Notes: a model not told the origin generated them from the sequence alone. Positions 42,161-50,800 are shown, counted from the stretch's first letter. The stretch: DNA of 64,000 bases from Chthonobacter albigriseus (GCF_013839445.1 NZ_JACDIT010000006.1:1-64000); one strand, 5' to 3'. A program made the numbers and translations.

Positions 42161-42708
42161 TGTTCAGTTTCCGACATTCTTGCGCTTGCGGACGCGGTGA
42201 CATGGGCTAGCATTTCAACGAGCGTTCCCTTCAGGCGTCCGAAGGCTTTTGGTTTAAGTGGGCCAGGCGCGCTGATCGCATGCGATTGCAGTGCGGCTAT
42301 TGCTAGGCTCTGAGGGGAATTCTTTTGGTCATACGCCGCGTAGAACTCCGCAGAGTATAGCTCAATTACTCGCGATAGCAGCGAGATCGAAACCCAACCC
42401 TCTTTATCGAGGTCCTGCAAAGAGCTTTTGATACACAATTGGCATTCAGCTGCATTTCTGATTTTGGTTAGATCAGTTATTCTTCGATTTGCTGAACGAG
42501 CGGCTTCCCTAGCTAGTTCGGATGCAGATCGGGCGCGCCAAGTCTCAATCACGGCGAATACGACGCCATAAAATGTGAGAAAACCGCTTGCAGTTGAGAA
42601 TACCGCGACGCGATTACTCCAGAGTTCTGGGACATACCCTCCTGACGCATAAGCCAGTGAGGTAATGATTACAAGCGAAATCAAATGAACTATCTTGCTT
42701 GAGTTCAA
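42157..42708 (-). CDS. Hypothetical two-helix membrane protein
   Basis: The 183-residue product has two hydrophobic helices near the N-terminus (IVHLISLVIITSLAYASG and VFSTASGFLTFYGVVFAVIE, about residues 6-23 and 35-54). A cytoplasmic helical domain of about 125 residues follows, with coiled-coil character (SASELAREAARSANRRITDL) and two cysteines (AECQLC). No enzyme motif is visible. It is the first gene of an overlapping pair with the 104-residue protein, between the remnants and the restriction-modification operon. Helical-hairpin membrane proteins with a cytoplasmic domain are common in abortive-infection systems; here this is only a hypothesis. Confidence 0.7.
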   Translation of the reverse strand: MNSSKIVHLISLVIITSLAYASGGYVPELWSNRVAVFSTASGFLTFYGVVFAVIETWRARSASELAREAARSANRRITDLTKIRNAAECQLCIKSSLQDLDKEGWVSISLLSRVIELYSAEFYAAYDQKNSPQSLAIAALQSHAISAPGPLKPKAFGRLKGTLVEMLAHVTASASARMSETEQ

Positions 42709-43030
42709 TTAAGACATCCCGTCGAGTGCAGCCCGACTCTTAAACGGCAGAGATTCAGTTTTTGTAAGGGTACAACCTCCGCTTAGACGGCGTCCGCTTG
42801 CTTGCCCTCGCGCCGGTGACGAGGTGTGGAGCTTTCCTGTAACTTGACCGGTCAGGGGCTTGACAGATTCCGGAGCGGTTCGCGAAGCGTAGCATATCAA
42901 GAACCCCTCTTGCCAAGATACACAATCCTTTTCTTCAGCATAGTCCGGCGCCGCCACCGTGCAGTACACCCGAACCAGTTCATGAGACGCCCGTGTGAGG
43001 GAACCCGCCTTCAGATCAAGAGTACCCACG
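42709..43030. other. Region between membrane-protein gene and Res gene
   Basis: A 106-codon open frame fills this gap on the minus strand (start 43029, GTG). It has no ribosome site, lies hard against the res stop codon and its translation is rich in Ser, Arg and Thr without patterned hydrophobicity. I see no convincing gene. It probably holds the promoter of the membrane-protein pair. Confidence 0.45.
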
Positions 43031-46000
43031 TCACATGACGGCTACGTCCGCCAGCGCCGAAACCCACGCTCGCAAGTTATGCTCAGCAACCTTCGCATCT
43101 CGGACCTCCTTTTCGGCATGAGCGACATATGTGTTGCGGAAGTCGTTGACCATCGTCACTTTGTCCAGCAGTGCACGCGCCCCCTCGACGCGGAACGCAG
43201 TCGTCACAGCCTTGAACACGCCGTCCACCTTCGTGTTGTCGTTCAGCGCGAAGTCCAAGCAGGAACGAAGCAGGCCGATCACGGAATGTGGGTTGCCGTA
43301 AACGAGCCCGCGTTTCAAGTTCTTTGCCATTCCATTGTAGTGGTCGAGGCGTTTTTTATCGATGCCGCTCGGCATATAGGGTTCAAACCAATCCCGTTGA
43401 TCGACAGGCTTGGCTGGAAGCTGCGACTGAAGGCGGGAAACGATCACGGCCTTGCACGCCTCGTCGAAAGATCCAAGCAAGGCGCTGAACACAGGCGCGA
43501 AATTAGGGGCCTCGGTCTTCTTCTCGAAGAACCGATACAATTCGAGCGCATCAGTGGCCGCCTTCTTGGCGCGAAGCGGGAGCCGGTCGAATGTCTCCTT
43601 GCCGAAGAACTGCTCTGCGTCATTGTCTGACTTCGGACCGAACAACGGAAGTTCGGGCTGCGCGGTCGTCTCGCTGAGCAAGTTCTGAAGTGCCGGGACG
43701 CACGCTCTCGCAAGATCGGCGAAGCGATTGCCAGTCAGCCGCTCCATGACGTTCTGCGGGGTAAAGACGTAGGTCCACTTTATCCCACCTTTCGAGGCGG
43801 CCTTGCACCACTCGATGGCAGCTTGCGCCTTGCGCGGAACGTCGCTGTCTTGGCGTCCTTTCGTCTCGACAAGGGCATACTCGCCCGTCTCCATCCGAAC
43901 GAAGAAGTCCGGGCGATAGAACGCAAGGCGTTGGTCAGCCGTCAGGTAGTCGATGCGAAGCGCCTGCGGGCCAGCATTCTTGGCGAAGGCGACAACATCG
44001 GCGCAATTGTCGAGGAACGCCGTCATGGCGACTTCAAGCGACTGATCGCATGGAACGAGGTTGAAGAGCGTATGCTTGGCTTTCTCGACGGGCTTTCGCT
44101 CGGAAAGCGTCGCCTGAAACGGCTTCCAGTTCCGAAGCTGCGTCGATGCCCCGTTCGGTCGCCGCTTCTCCGTCTTCACAGTGCGCGCCCGGATCAGGGG
44201 AATGAACACCGCCCGGATGTGCTCGCGAACATCCTGATCCGCGAGGCGGCTTGTCAGCCGCTTGTCGAACAGCCCCGCCTTCTCGGCGAATAGGATGTCT
44301 GTGAGGAAAGTCTGAAGCAGAGGCGCAAGGACAGGATGGGTCGATTGCACCTTGCAGGCGGCTTCCAATTCGCGAACGTAGAACGAGATCGCTGTGACGC
44401 CGTTCTGAAGCAGCGGCAAGCTGATGTTCATCACCTCAACGACTTCATCGGTGATGAGGTGGCGACCCTCGTAAACGACATCGACCGCGCCTTTACTGCC
44501 AAGAGGCAGAGGTGAGTAGCGCGCGAAAGCACCTTTCACGTCTTCGATGGTCAGCCCTTCAAGCTTCGGCTGGATTTCGTGAGCCGCCGTCAATGCTGGA
44601 AGCGCGATGTCGAGCGCCGTCAGGTCTTTCGACTCGTCCGGGAAAATGGTGACGGTCGTGGCGGGAACCTTGTCAGTGTCCAGCACCTCAATGGGTAGGC
44701 CTTCCTGCTCAAGCTCCTGCTCGTAGAGGCTGGAAAAGGCGGGATGTTCGACAACGGTCACAAGCTCGTTGGCTTGGCCGGGCGCGGTCATGCGGCGAAG
44801 GCCGCGACCAAGGGTTTGCTCGGGAAGGATGTTGGCGACAGAGCTATAGGGACGTAGTGGGACGATAGTCGTCACGTTCCGGACGTCCCAGCCTTCGCGA
44901 AGCATGAGCACCGACACGATGCACGAGTAGGGACTGTCGGCGCGGTCAAGCTCACGGCTGATGCGCCGGATTGCCTTCAGGTCGTCGTCACTGATGTCCT
45001 TTTCGCTTTCCTCGAACACCTCGATGGTTTGGCCGCCGATGTTTCGGCGTTTCACCGACCCCTTGAGGTTCGTATGGAGATTTATGGTCTTCCCGTTCAG
45101 TTCCGCGAACACACCATCGGCGTTGAGACGTGCCGTGATCTGGTTCGCCGCGTCCGTGTCGGTGCACATGACGAACAACAGCGGCTTCTTCCCGCTCTTT
45201 TCCCATTCCGTCCGGCTGCGCTTCCACCGCTCATAGCCAAGGCGAAGATGGGCCTCGTAGCGGTAGGCCGCGTCATCATGGGCCTGCTCAACCAATTCCT
45301 TGGTGCGACCGATGATCGGCGTCTTGACGATACCGGCGTCAACGGCCTCGCCAAGGGGCGTGTCGCAAACGACATGCGGAAAGATGCGGCCCTTGTTGTC
45401 CTTCGGCGTGGCCGAGAAATCCAGTTGCGCCCTCAGGCCGCTGCCGGTGCGCTTCCTGATCGCCTCGTGCAGCCATCGAATGGCCTCACTCCAAGCCGAA
45501 CCGGGGTCCCAAACGTGATGGGCCTCGTCGTTCAAAACCATGATGCGCGGATGCGACGTGATGCGGTCGCGAAGCTCTGCGCCTGTGTCGAGCGCTTTGG
45601 ACTTGGCGACGGCGGGGCCAGCCCAATCATAGGTCTCCGCCTCGGAGCGGCTTCCGCTGCGCGGCTCGAACAGCCGATGGATATTGGTGAGATAGAGAAT
45701 ACCGCCCGTGCTCGCGCCACTGGCCTCGTCCTGGAGCACACAGGTGAAATTCCAGTCCCCGCGCCATTCCGGTGGAATGAGGGGGTCTTTCTGGAAGATG
45801 TCAGGACCGCCGCCTTCGGGACGGAAGTCTTCCTTTAAACGCTCGAAGACGGTGAGGTTCGGCGCGATGATGACGAAATGCTTCGCCATCTCGGAGCCGC
45901 TTTCTCGCAAGGCGTGGAAGTAGCTCCAAACCATCGCAAGGCTCATGCACTTGGTCTTGCCTGCTCCGGTCGCCAGCTTGAAGGCATAGCGCGCCCATTC

Positions 46001-46444
46001 GTCATCTTCGGGCTTGATGCCGAGCGCTTCGGTTTCGGCGTTCGGTCCGCCGTACTCGAAGATGAGGGATGAGAGGGATGTGAGGCGGCGAACCTCGATC
46101 AGATAGATGAAAGTCTCGATGGCCTCCCGCTGGCAGAAATAATAGCGGAAATCGAATTCCTCGCCGCCCCCGTTCATCAGCCGGTGCGGACGCTCGAACC
46201 AGTAGGCCAAAAGTTCGCGGGTGGTGTCGCTGGCTCCGAAATAGTTGAGTTCGCGCCATTCTTTCACGGCGGCGCGAAGCGGGTTCACCATTCGAATGGG
46301 TGATTGCCGACGATAGGTTTTGATCTCAGGCGGTTGCCCTTTCGCGCCGCGAATGCGGTGCTTGCTCGGCTCCTCCCAAGGTGCGAACAGCGGTTCGAGC
46401 GCTGCCACGTTGATCGAAATTGTCTCGGCGGGTGCGTCGGTCAT
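43031..46444 (-). CDS. Type III-like restriction endonuclease subunit (Res), DEAD/DEAH helicase-nuclease
   Basis: The 1,137-residue protein has SF2 helicase motifs: motif I FKLATGAGKTKCM (about residues 155-167), motif II MVLNDEAHHVWDP (about 300-312), motif V/VI-like LREGWDVRNVT and LPEQTLGRGLRRM. Near residues 838-860 RPDFFVRMETGEYALVETKG fits a PD-(D/E)xK nuclease with D in PDFF and ExK in ETKG. The whole resembles type III Res and BPTD_3080-like restriction enzymes, which translocate or slide and cut unmodified DNA in complex with Mod. The start overlaps the mod stop by 4 bp (ATGA), so stoichiometry is probably set by translational coupling. All key motifs appear intact. Confidence 0.9.
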   Translation of the reverse strand: MTDAPAETISINVAALEPLFAPWEEPSKHRIRGAKGQPPEIKTYRRQSPIRMVNPLRAAVKEWRELNYFGASDTTRELLAYWFERPHRLMNGGGEEFDFRYYFCQREAIETFIYLIEVRRLTSLSSLIFEYGGPNAETEALGIKPEDDEWARYAFKLATGAGKTKCMSLAMVWSYFHALRESGSEMAKHFVIIAPNLTVFERLKEDFRPEGGGPDIFQKDPLIPPEWRGDWNFTCVLQDEASGASTGGILYLTNIHRLFEPRSGSRSEAETYDWAGPAVAKSKALDTGAELRDRITSHPRIMVLNDEAHHVWDPGSAWSEAIRWLHEAIRKRTGSGLRAQLDFSATPKDNKGRIFPHVVCDTPLGEAVDAGIVKTPIIGRTKELVEQAHDDAAYRYEAHLRLGYERWKRSRTEWEKSGKKPLLFVMCTDTDAANQITARLNADGVFAELNGKTINLHTNLKGSVKRRNIGGQTIEVFEESEKDISDDDLKAIRRISRELDRADSPYSCIVSVLMLREGWDVRNVTTIVPLRPYSSVANILPEQTLGRGLRRMTAPGQANELVTVVEHPAFSSLYEQELEQEGLPIEVLDTDKVPATTVTIFPDESKDLTALDIALPALTAAHEIQPKLEGLTIEDVKGAFARYSPLPLGSKGAVDVVYEGRHLITDEVVEVMNISLPLLQNGVTAISFYVRELEAACKVQSTHPVLAPLLQTFLTDILFAEKAGLFDKRLTSRLADQDVREHIRAVFIPLIRARTVKTEKRRPNGASTQLRNWKPFQATLSERKPVEKAKHTLFNLVPCDQSLEVAMTAFLDNCADVVAFAKNAGPQALRIDYLTADQRLAFYRPDFFVRMETGEYALVETKGRQDSDVPRKAQAAIEWCKAASKGGIKWTYVFTPQNVMERLTGNRFADLARACVPALQNLLSETTAQPELPLFGPKSDNDAEQFFGKETFDRLPLRAKKAATDALELYRFFEKKTEAPNFAPVFSALLGSFDEACKAVIVSRLQSQLPAKPVDQRDWFEPYMPSGIDKKRLDHYNGMAKNLKRGLVYGNPHSVIGLLRSCLDFALNDNTKVDGVFKAVTTAFRVEGARALLDKVTMVNDFRNTYVAHAEKEVRDAKVAEHNLRAWVSALADVAVM

Positions 46445-48405
46445 ATCTCGATCTCCACCGTGATGCTGGTGTCGCAGCCGAACACATCCACCACCTTGAC
46501 GCAGGCGGTGTATCGACCCGGCGCGTCATAGGTGAATTCAGCGTCGCTCACCGTTTTCAAGGAGCGGTCCTTGCGCGTACGGTAGTCCTGCCAATGGTGA
46601 TTGAAAGGCTTTCCCGGCACCCAATCGAAATCCACCGCCCAAAAGTCGATGAAATCGAAGCCGCTGGTCATCGCGCGTTCCTGTAGGGCTTCAAGCTCCT
46701 TTGACGGCACTTCCGTGAGGCTTGGCAAGAAGTTCTTCAGCTTGATGTCCACCGACTTGCCCTTCGCGGCCTTGCGGATCACAGGTTCGGCCTCAAGCAA
46801 GGCCACCTCGAAGAAAGGGGGAACCTCCGTGCGGTTCTTCTCCATGATCTCGCGCGGGATGCGGTGCAGCCTGATCTTTACATCAAGCTCGGTCTCTATA
46901 GCGGCGATGGCTTGGCGAATGTCCATCTCGAAATCCCAAGCGAGGCAATGAACCTGCTTTCCGCCTGCTGCTTTGACGGCAGCGGCAACCGCCTTGGCTT
47001 CCTCGCGCGAGAAAATGCTGTCGATCCCATCGACATGCACGAAAGCTGCCGCTTTGCGGGCGTGGATAAGCGGCGAAGGTGCGTTTGGCAGCGGCTCAGC
47101 GCGGAAGAAGTTTAGGACGACGGTTCGATGCTCTGTTTCAGCGCCATTTAGCGCGTCCTGCTGCCACCATTGCCGTTCGTAGCGCCCGAGATTGAAGACA
47201 TCGAATGACCTGTAAGGAACAGACTTGTCGTGTAGGTCACGTTGGACCCCTATCATTCGCTTTCGAGTAGTATGAATTGCAAACCTACCCAAATCGGCCA
47301 TCAACCATCGCCGCCCTAAGCGTTCTGCGACGGCTCCAGTCGTTCCAGACCCACAAAAGAAATCTGCTACGAGATCACCTTTATTGCTCGATGCTTTGAT
47401 CAGTTTTTCGAGCAACGCGGTTGGCTTTTGCGTTGCATAGTCAGTTCGATCATTCGAGGACTGATTTTCCATCGGAATGAAAAACGAATCATTCGGAGGT
47501 ATTCCCGCTCGAAGATAATCCCTAACAACTAACTCAGGATTTGTAGTTTCCCACTTTGGATCTACGTCTTTTGCTCCTTTGATGGGACTGCCCTTGATGA
47601 AGCGGCCACAAAGCCGGTAAGGACCGTTTTCATCTCTGAGTCGATATTTTTTGACCGTTACATCTGATAGCGGTTGTATTACCCCTTCCACGTTCCAGTT
47701 GAAGGTCCACTTGGCACCCTTCTTGTACAAAAGAAGGTCATCGTGCTTTCTATTCCAGAACCGGTCACTACTATGCCGTGTTTGATATGACCAGATTACG
47801 TTATTTAGAAAATTATCCTTTCCAAACACGTCATCCATAAGCAACTTGATCGAATGCCCCATCGTGTTATCGCAATGCACATATATGCACCCTGTCTCTG
47901 AGAGCAGATCACGCATAAGAGTGAGTCGCTCGAAGAGCATATGAAGATACGAGCCAGTCCCCTTGCCCCAAATATCACGATACGCGACCATCTCCATTAT
48001 TGATTGGTCTTTATAAATGTGCTCGTCCTCCTCACCAAGAGGAACGTTAAGCTTGAAATCTGCGCCAACATCGAACGGCGGATCAATATATATCAAGTCT
48101 ATCGAATTCCTGAATTCTGCTGCGAGTGCAGCGAGAGTGACTTTGTTATCTCCCCATATAAGTCTGTTTCTGAAGTCATCATGATGAGCCTTCTTCTCGT
48201 CAAAGAGCGTACCTTGTGCATGTGATCTAGAACGAGGCTCGTCGATCGTCTCAATCCGTTGCAGCGGCATTGCAACGTTGGCTACGTTGACCTCTCGGCG
48301 GTTGCCGAACTCATCGTATTTTCCCTCCCACACCAATTCCGTCCGCATTTGCGAGAGCGGGTGCGGGTTACCGGGGCCGTAGGCGATCTTTGATTTTTCG
48401 GACAT
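46441..48405 (-). CDS. Type III-like DNA methyltransferase subunit (Mod)
   Basis: The 654-residue protein carries the adenine-methyltransferase catalytic motif IV as IDLIYIDPPFDVGADFK (DPPF, about residues 102-118) and the SAM-binding motif I LVADFFCGSGTTGAVAERLG (about 338-357) in the order IV then I, which is the beta class used by type III Mod proteins. The long central and C-terminal parts hold target recognition and Res contacts. ATG at 48405 is preceded by GAGAG; a GTG at 48417 overlapping the WYL stop is an alternative. It modifies self DNA and gives sequence specificity to Res. GC falls in the middle (47.2-48.2 kb), as is common for exchanged recognition domains. Confidence 0.9.
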   Translation of the reverse strand: MSEKSKIAYGPGNPHPLSQMRTELVWEGKYDEFGNRREVNVANVAMPLQRIETIDEPRSRSHAQGTLFDEKKAHHDDFRNRLIWGDNKVTLAALAAEFRNSIDLIYIDPPFDVGADFKLNVPLGEEDEHIYKDQSIMEMVAYRDIWGKGTGSYLHMLFERLTLMRDLLSETGCIYVHCDNTMGHSIKLLMDDVFGKDNFLNNVIWSYQTRHSSDRFWNRKHDDLLLYKKGAKWTFNWNVEGVIQPLSDVTVKKYRLRDENGPYRLCGRFIKGSPIKGAKDVDPKWETTNPELVVRDYLRAGIPPNDSFFIPMENQSSNDRTDYATQKPTALLEKLIKASSNKGDLVADFFCGSGTTGAVAERLGRRWLMADLGRFAIHTTRKRMIGVQRDLHDKSVPYRSFDVFNLGRYERQWWQQDALNGAETEHRTVVLNFFRAEPLPNAPSPLIHARKAAAFVHVDGIDSIFSREEAKAVAAAVKAAGGKQVHCLAWDFEMDIRQAIAAIETELDVKIRLHRIPREIMEKNRTEVPPFFEVALLEAEPVIRKAAKGKSVDIKLKNFLPSLTEVPSKELEALQERAMTSGFDFIDFWAVDFDWVPGKPFNHHWQDYRTRKDRSLKTVSDAEFTYDAPGRYTACVKVVDVFGCDTSITVEIEI

Positions 48406-48413
48406 GTCTACTC

Positions 48414-49304
48414 TCACAGAACGGGCGGCAGCTTGGCGCGGGCTTCGGCTTCACGGACGGAAGCGGGATCAGCCATGACGATATGCTGCTGTTGCGGTGA
48501 TCTCTGGTGCTCTTTGTAGTCGAGCCTCTGGTGTTTCATAAAGTAGAAGAGCATCGCGAGACGCATCGGCACCTCGAATTCCCCATCTTTCATTCCGTAA
48601 TCGGACGCGACAGCGCGCTTCTGCTCGTCCGAGAAGCCGGGGTGGGGTTTCAGCTTGATCTTGTATGTCTCATGCCAAGCGTGATCCTTCACCGCCGATA
48701 GGCCCGGCTCTGCTTCCGCCCGTAGGCCGATGATTCGCGGCAGCATGAAATCGCGGAAATCGAGATTGTCGTGACAGAAGGCGCGGGCATGCCAGCGCAT
48801 TCCGTCGAAGCAGAAGGCGTGCGGGGTGATTCGTCGCCATTGCGGCTTGGGCTTGTCCGGGTTCAGGGACTGGTACCGGATTTCCACGGATTGCCCCGCA
48901 CGGATCACGCCTAGCAGTTGGCGCAGCATCGCCGGATCGATCATCCGCTTCGGCAAGGGAATTGTCGCAAAGGCCAAGGGCTGGGCCACCCAAGACTGGC
49001 TCGCGGCATAAGGTGCGAGGTCCTTTGCCGCCATTTGCATCAGGTAGTCGGAAGCATCGGGCTTCAGATATCGCGGCGTGAAGGTCTCGCTCGCGAAGTA
49101 CCGCTTCATGCTGGCGTCGTAGCGCAGATTTTCCGGCGCGATCTCGCGATAGTGGGTGAAATCCTTAGATGCCTGCGGCTCCGAGACTTTGAAGCGATTG
49201 ATGATATCGGCCCGGTTTACGCCATCCTCCCAAAACGCCTTGAACTCGATGAATTCAAGCCGCTGCTCGATGCCCCACTTTAGGCCTTGTCCATCGTCTG
49301 CCAT
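48414..49304 (-). CDS. WYL-domain transcriptional regulator (BrxR/CapW-like)
   Basis: The 296-residue product has an N-terminal winged helix-turn-helix (GIEQRLEFIEFKAFWEDGVN, then RADIINRFKVSEPQASKDFT), a central WYL domain (VEIRYQSLNPDKPKPQWRRI, TPHAFCFDGMRWHARAFCH) and a C-terminal dimerisation extension. This is the architecture of BrxR, CapW and related repressors that control defence operons. As first gene of the WYL-mod-res operon, 8 bp before the mod ATG, it most likely represses its own promoter in the 138-bp gap to 49443 and is relieved by a nucleic-acid or nucleotide signal. The ligand is not known. Confidence 0.87.
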   Translation of the reverse strand: MADDGQGLKWGIEQRLEFIEFKAFWEDGVNRADIINRFKVSEPQASKDFTHYREIAPENLRYDASMKRYFASETFTPRYLKPDASDYLMQMAAKDLAPYAASQSWVAQPLAFATIPLPKRMIDPAMLRQLLGVIRAGQSVEIRYQSLNPDKPKPQWRRITPHAFCFDGMRWHARAFCHDNLDFRDFMLPRIIGLRAEAEPGLSAVKDHAWHETYKIKLKPHPGFSDEQKRAVASDYGMKDGEFEVPMRLAMLFYFMKHQRLDYKEHQRSPQQQHIVMADPASVREAEARAKLPPVL

Positions 49305-49442
49305 CTGACGCTACGCCTCTCGAAAATGGGGATCGAAAGTATGAGAACCTTGACAGGCCTAGCGCTCCCCTAATATTTTCTACGCCCATCGGCGACTCGT
49401 GGTCAAGGGGCCATCCGGGTCGATGCGCAAGGAGCGGCGACG

Positions 49443-49688
49443 ATGGTCAAGGTCGAGTTCAAACTGAATGGGCGCACTGTTCGCCCCAATGACATCGCCA
49501 ACCAGTTGGAGAAGGCGATGCTTAAGCAGGTTCAGGACGGGATTGCGCAGAAGCTGCGCAATGTCCGCGATCCCGAAACCGGCGCTGCGCCGACCGTGAA
49601 GGTCGTCGGGCGCTCTCTCGACAATCTCTCCTTCGAGGTCGCGGGGTCCCCCGCGCTCATCGAGGAAGTGAAGCGCCGCTTGCGGTAG
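49443..49688 (+). CDS. Conserved small hypothetical protein
   Basis: The 81-residue protein starts MVKVEFKLNGRTVRPNDIAN and ends PALIEEVKRRLR. Alternating hydrophobic pattern (VKVEFKL, LDNLSFEVAG) and amphipathic helices suggest a compact alpha/beta fold. GGAGCGGCG precedes the ATG. It heads a row of small plus-strand genes between the restriction operon and the tRNA, divergent from the WYL gene. I recognise it only as a typical mobile-island small protein. Confidence 0.65.
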   Translation: MVKVEFKLNGRTVRPNDIANQLEKAMLKQVQDGIAQKLRNVRDPETGAAPTVKVVGRSLDNLSFEVAGSPALIEEVKRRLR

Positions 49689-49723
49689 GCGGCGGCAATG
49701 TGCCCGGAAAGGAGGTGATCAAC

Positions 49724-49864
49724 ATGGCGAAGTCGAACAAGGAAGTGACGAGCGCGAAGGCTGCTACGGCGGCGTCGAAAGTGCTCCGCGACCCGAAGGC
49801 CAGCCCGGCGGCGAAGTCGGCGGCGGCCTCGGCCCTCACTCAGCGTCCGAACAAAAAGAAGTAG
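49724..49864 (+). CDS. Small basic Ala/Lys-rich protein (46 aa)
   Basis: The frame MAKSNKEVTSAKAATAASKV is followed by LRDPKASPAAKSAAASALTQ and RPNKKK. An excellent AGGAGGTGATC ribosome site lies 6-16 nt before the ATG at 49724. Low complexity and basic charge suggest an RNA- or DNA-binding tail-like protein. Similar short proteins accompany other small genes in proteobacterial islands, as far as I recall. Confidence 0.65.
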   Translation: MAKSNKEVTSAKAATAASKVLRDPKASPAAKSAAASALTQRPNKKK

Positions 49865-49940
49865 GACGCGGCGAAGTCAGGGGCCGGGCGTTTCCCGGCG
49901 CTTCTTTCCTTAGTCAACCGGCTCAAGGAGGGCCGAAATC

Positions 49941-50219
49941 ATGATCTACGCGATCGATTACGACCTGAAGCGTCCGGGTCAGAACTACGAGGCGCTGTAT
50001 CAGGCCATCAAGTCGTGCGGCGTTTGGTGGCACCACCTCGACTCAACGTGGCTCGTCGACACCAGTTTGACCGCCCAAGGCATCTGGGATCGGCTCGCCC
50101 CGCATGTCGACAAGAATGACTTCTTCCTCGTGATCGGCGTCACCCGCGACTATCAGGGCTGGCTTCCGAAAGAGGCTTGGGAATGGCTCGACAGCCGCAA
50201 GCCCAAGATGGCGGCGTAG
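49941..50219 (+). CDS. Cas2-like/SinR-family small protein
   Basis: The 92-residue protein starts MIYAIDYDLKRPGQNYEALY, followed by KSCGVWWHHLDSTWLVDTSL and a C-terminal NDFFLVIGVTRDYQGWLP. The first strand with a YDL motif, the helix and the strand ending in xWxV, then xFFLVI, follow the ferredoxin-like fold of Cas2/VapD proteins. No CRISPR array or other cas gene is in the window, so a role in adaptation is unlikely. GGAGG lies about 13 nt upstream of the ATG. Function of these solitary homologues is not established. Confidence 0.7.
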   Translation: MIYAIDYDLKRPGQNYEALYQAIKSCGVWWHHLDSTWLVDTSLTAQGIWDRLAPHVDKNDFFLVIGVTRDYQGWLPKEAWEWLDSRKPKMAA

Positions 50220-50228
50220 GAGGCGGCG

Positions 50229-50423
50229 ATGCGTGTGCAAGGCGCGGTGATCCGCGAGCAGGGGCAGACCTTCGCGGTCGTGGTGGTCAAGCCCAGCGTT
50301 GCCCTTCGGTGCGGCGCCGGTGGTGATCATTGCGCAAGACGGTCGGGCGCGTCCTATTGCGGGATACCTCGTGAACCGCAGCGACGCCGCGACTTCAACC
50401 GCTTCCCCGAATCCGCCGTGTAA
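50229..50423 (+). pseudogene. Frameshifted conserved small hypothetical gene at the island edge
   Basis: The frame from 50229 reads MRVQGAVIREQGQTFAVVVV followed by KPSV, then loses its pattern; PFGAAPVVIIAQDGRARPIA continues in another frame from 50299. I recall full-length proteins that start similarly and contain PVVLMAQD further on, with about 25 more residues between the two parts. An internal deletion with frameshift is therefore likely. It ends 50 bp before the attachment-site repeat. Confidence 0.5.
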
Positions 50424-50475
50424 CCCGGCGGTGACCCGACGCCTGCTTCAACTCCGAATCGTGGTCCTCATGGAA

Positions 50476-50575
50476 GGCCCAAAAACGGCAAAAGCCGCGG
50501 TTTCCCGCGGCTTTGTAGTCATCGGAAACTGGAGCGGGCGATGGGATTCGAACCCACGACCCCAACCTTGGCAAG
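50476..50575 (-). repeat. Right attachment-site repeat within and behind tRNA-Gly
   Basis: This copy shares 99 of 100 bases with 16744-16843 and runs from the anticodon loop of the intact tRNA gene through its 3' end and terminator. Because the intact 5' half lies to its right, the island occupies the DNA to the left, and integration left the tRNA functional. Confidence 0.88.
50491..50514 (-). terminator. Rho-independent terminator of tRNA-Gly
   Basis: On the minus strand AAAGCCGCGG, a GAAA tetraloop and CCGCGGCTTT form a perfect 10-bp stem, followed by TTGCCGTTTTT. It starts 15 nt beyond the tRNA 3' end and is part of the duplicated attachment core. Confidence 0.8.
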
Positions 50576-50604
50576 GTTGTGCTCTACCCCTGAGCTACAC
50601 CCGC
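50530..50604 (-). tRNA. tRNA-Gly (anticodon GCC)
   Basis: The minus strand reads GCGGGTGTAGCTCAGGGGTA, then GAGCACAACCTTGCCAAGG, then the T arm GTGGGTTCGAATCCCAT and CGCCCGCTCCA. The acceptor stem GCGGGTG/CGCCCGC, a D arm, anticodon stem CAACC/GGTTG with loop TTGCCAA and an encoded CCA are all present, 75 nt in total. Its 3' half is duplicated at 16798-16843 and it is the integration target of the island. Confidence 0.95.
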
Positions 50605-50800
50605 TCGCACCGTTTCCGGCTTGCTCCGTCGCCGGAGCGAGGGCGTATATGAACCAAAGCGGAGGGGATTGCAACAGGGAAAGTTGGCTCCTCGCAGAGG
50701 GTGGGAAGCGCGGGCGAAAGCGGCGGCGGACGGACTTGCGCACCGCCGGGTTCTGTCGCAAACCGTCCGTCGAAATCGACCGAACCGGGGAAACAGCCGG

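Larger units (their letters stand above)
16844..50575. mobile_element. Genomic island integrated at tRNA-Gly(GCC)
   Basis: The 33.7-kb segment between the two 100-bp tRNA-Gly repeats carries a tyrosine integrase (30810-32042), an HTH protein, a primase-helicase, several IS3-family remnants and accessory cargo: SIR2-STAND defence candidate, type III-like restriction-modification, secreted hydrolases. Many of these genes have lower GC than the flanks. Housekeeping genes resume immediately to the right of the intact tRNA. The integrase is in the middle rather than beside an attachment site, so the island may be composite or rearranged. Confidence 0.8.

Noticed and set aside
42709-43029. 106-codon open frame on the minus strand
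   Set aside because: No ribosome site, abuts the res stop codon, composition unlike neighbouring genes; kept only as an intergenic note.
49941-50219. Evidence for a CRISPR-Cas locus
   Set aside because: Only one Cas2-like protein, no Cas1, effector or repeats.
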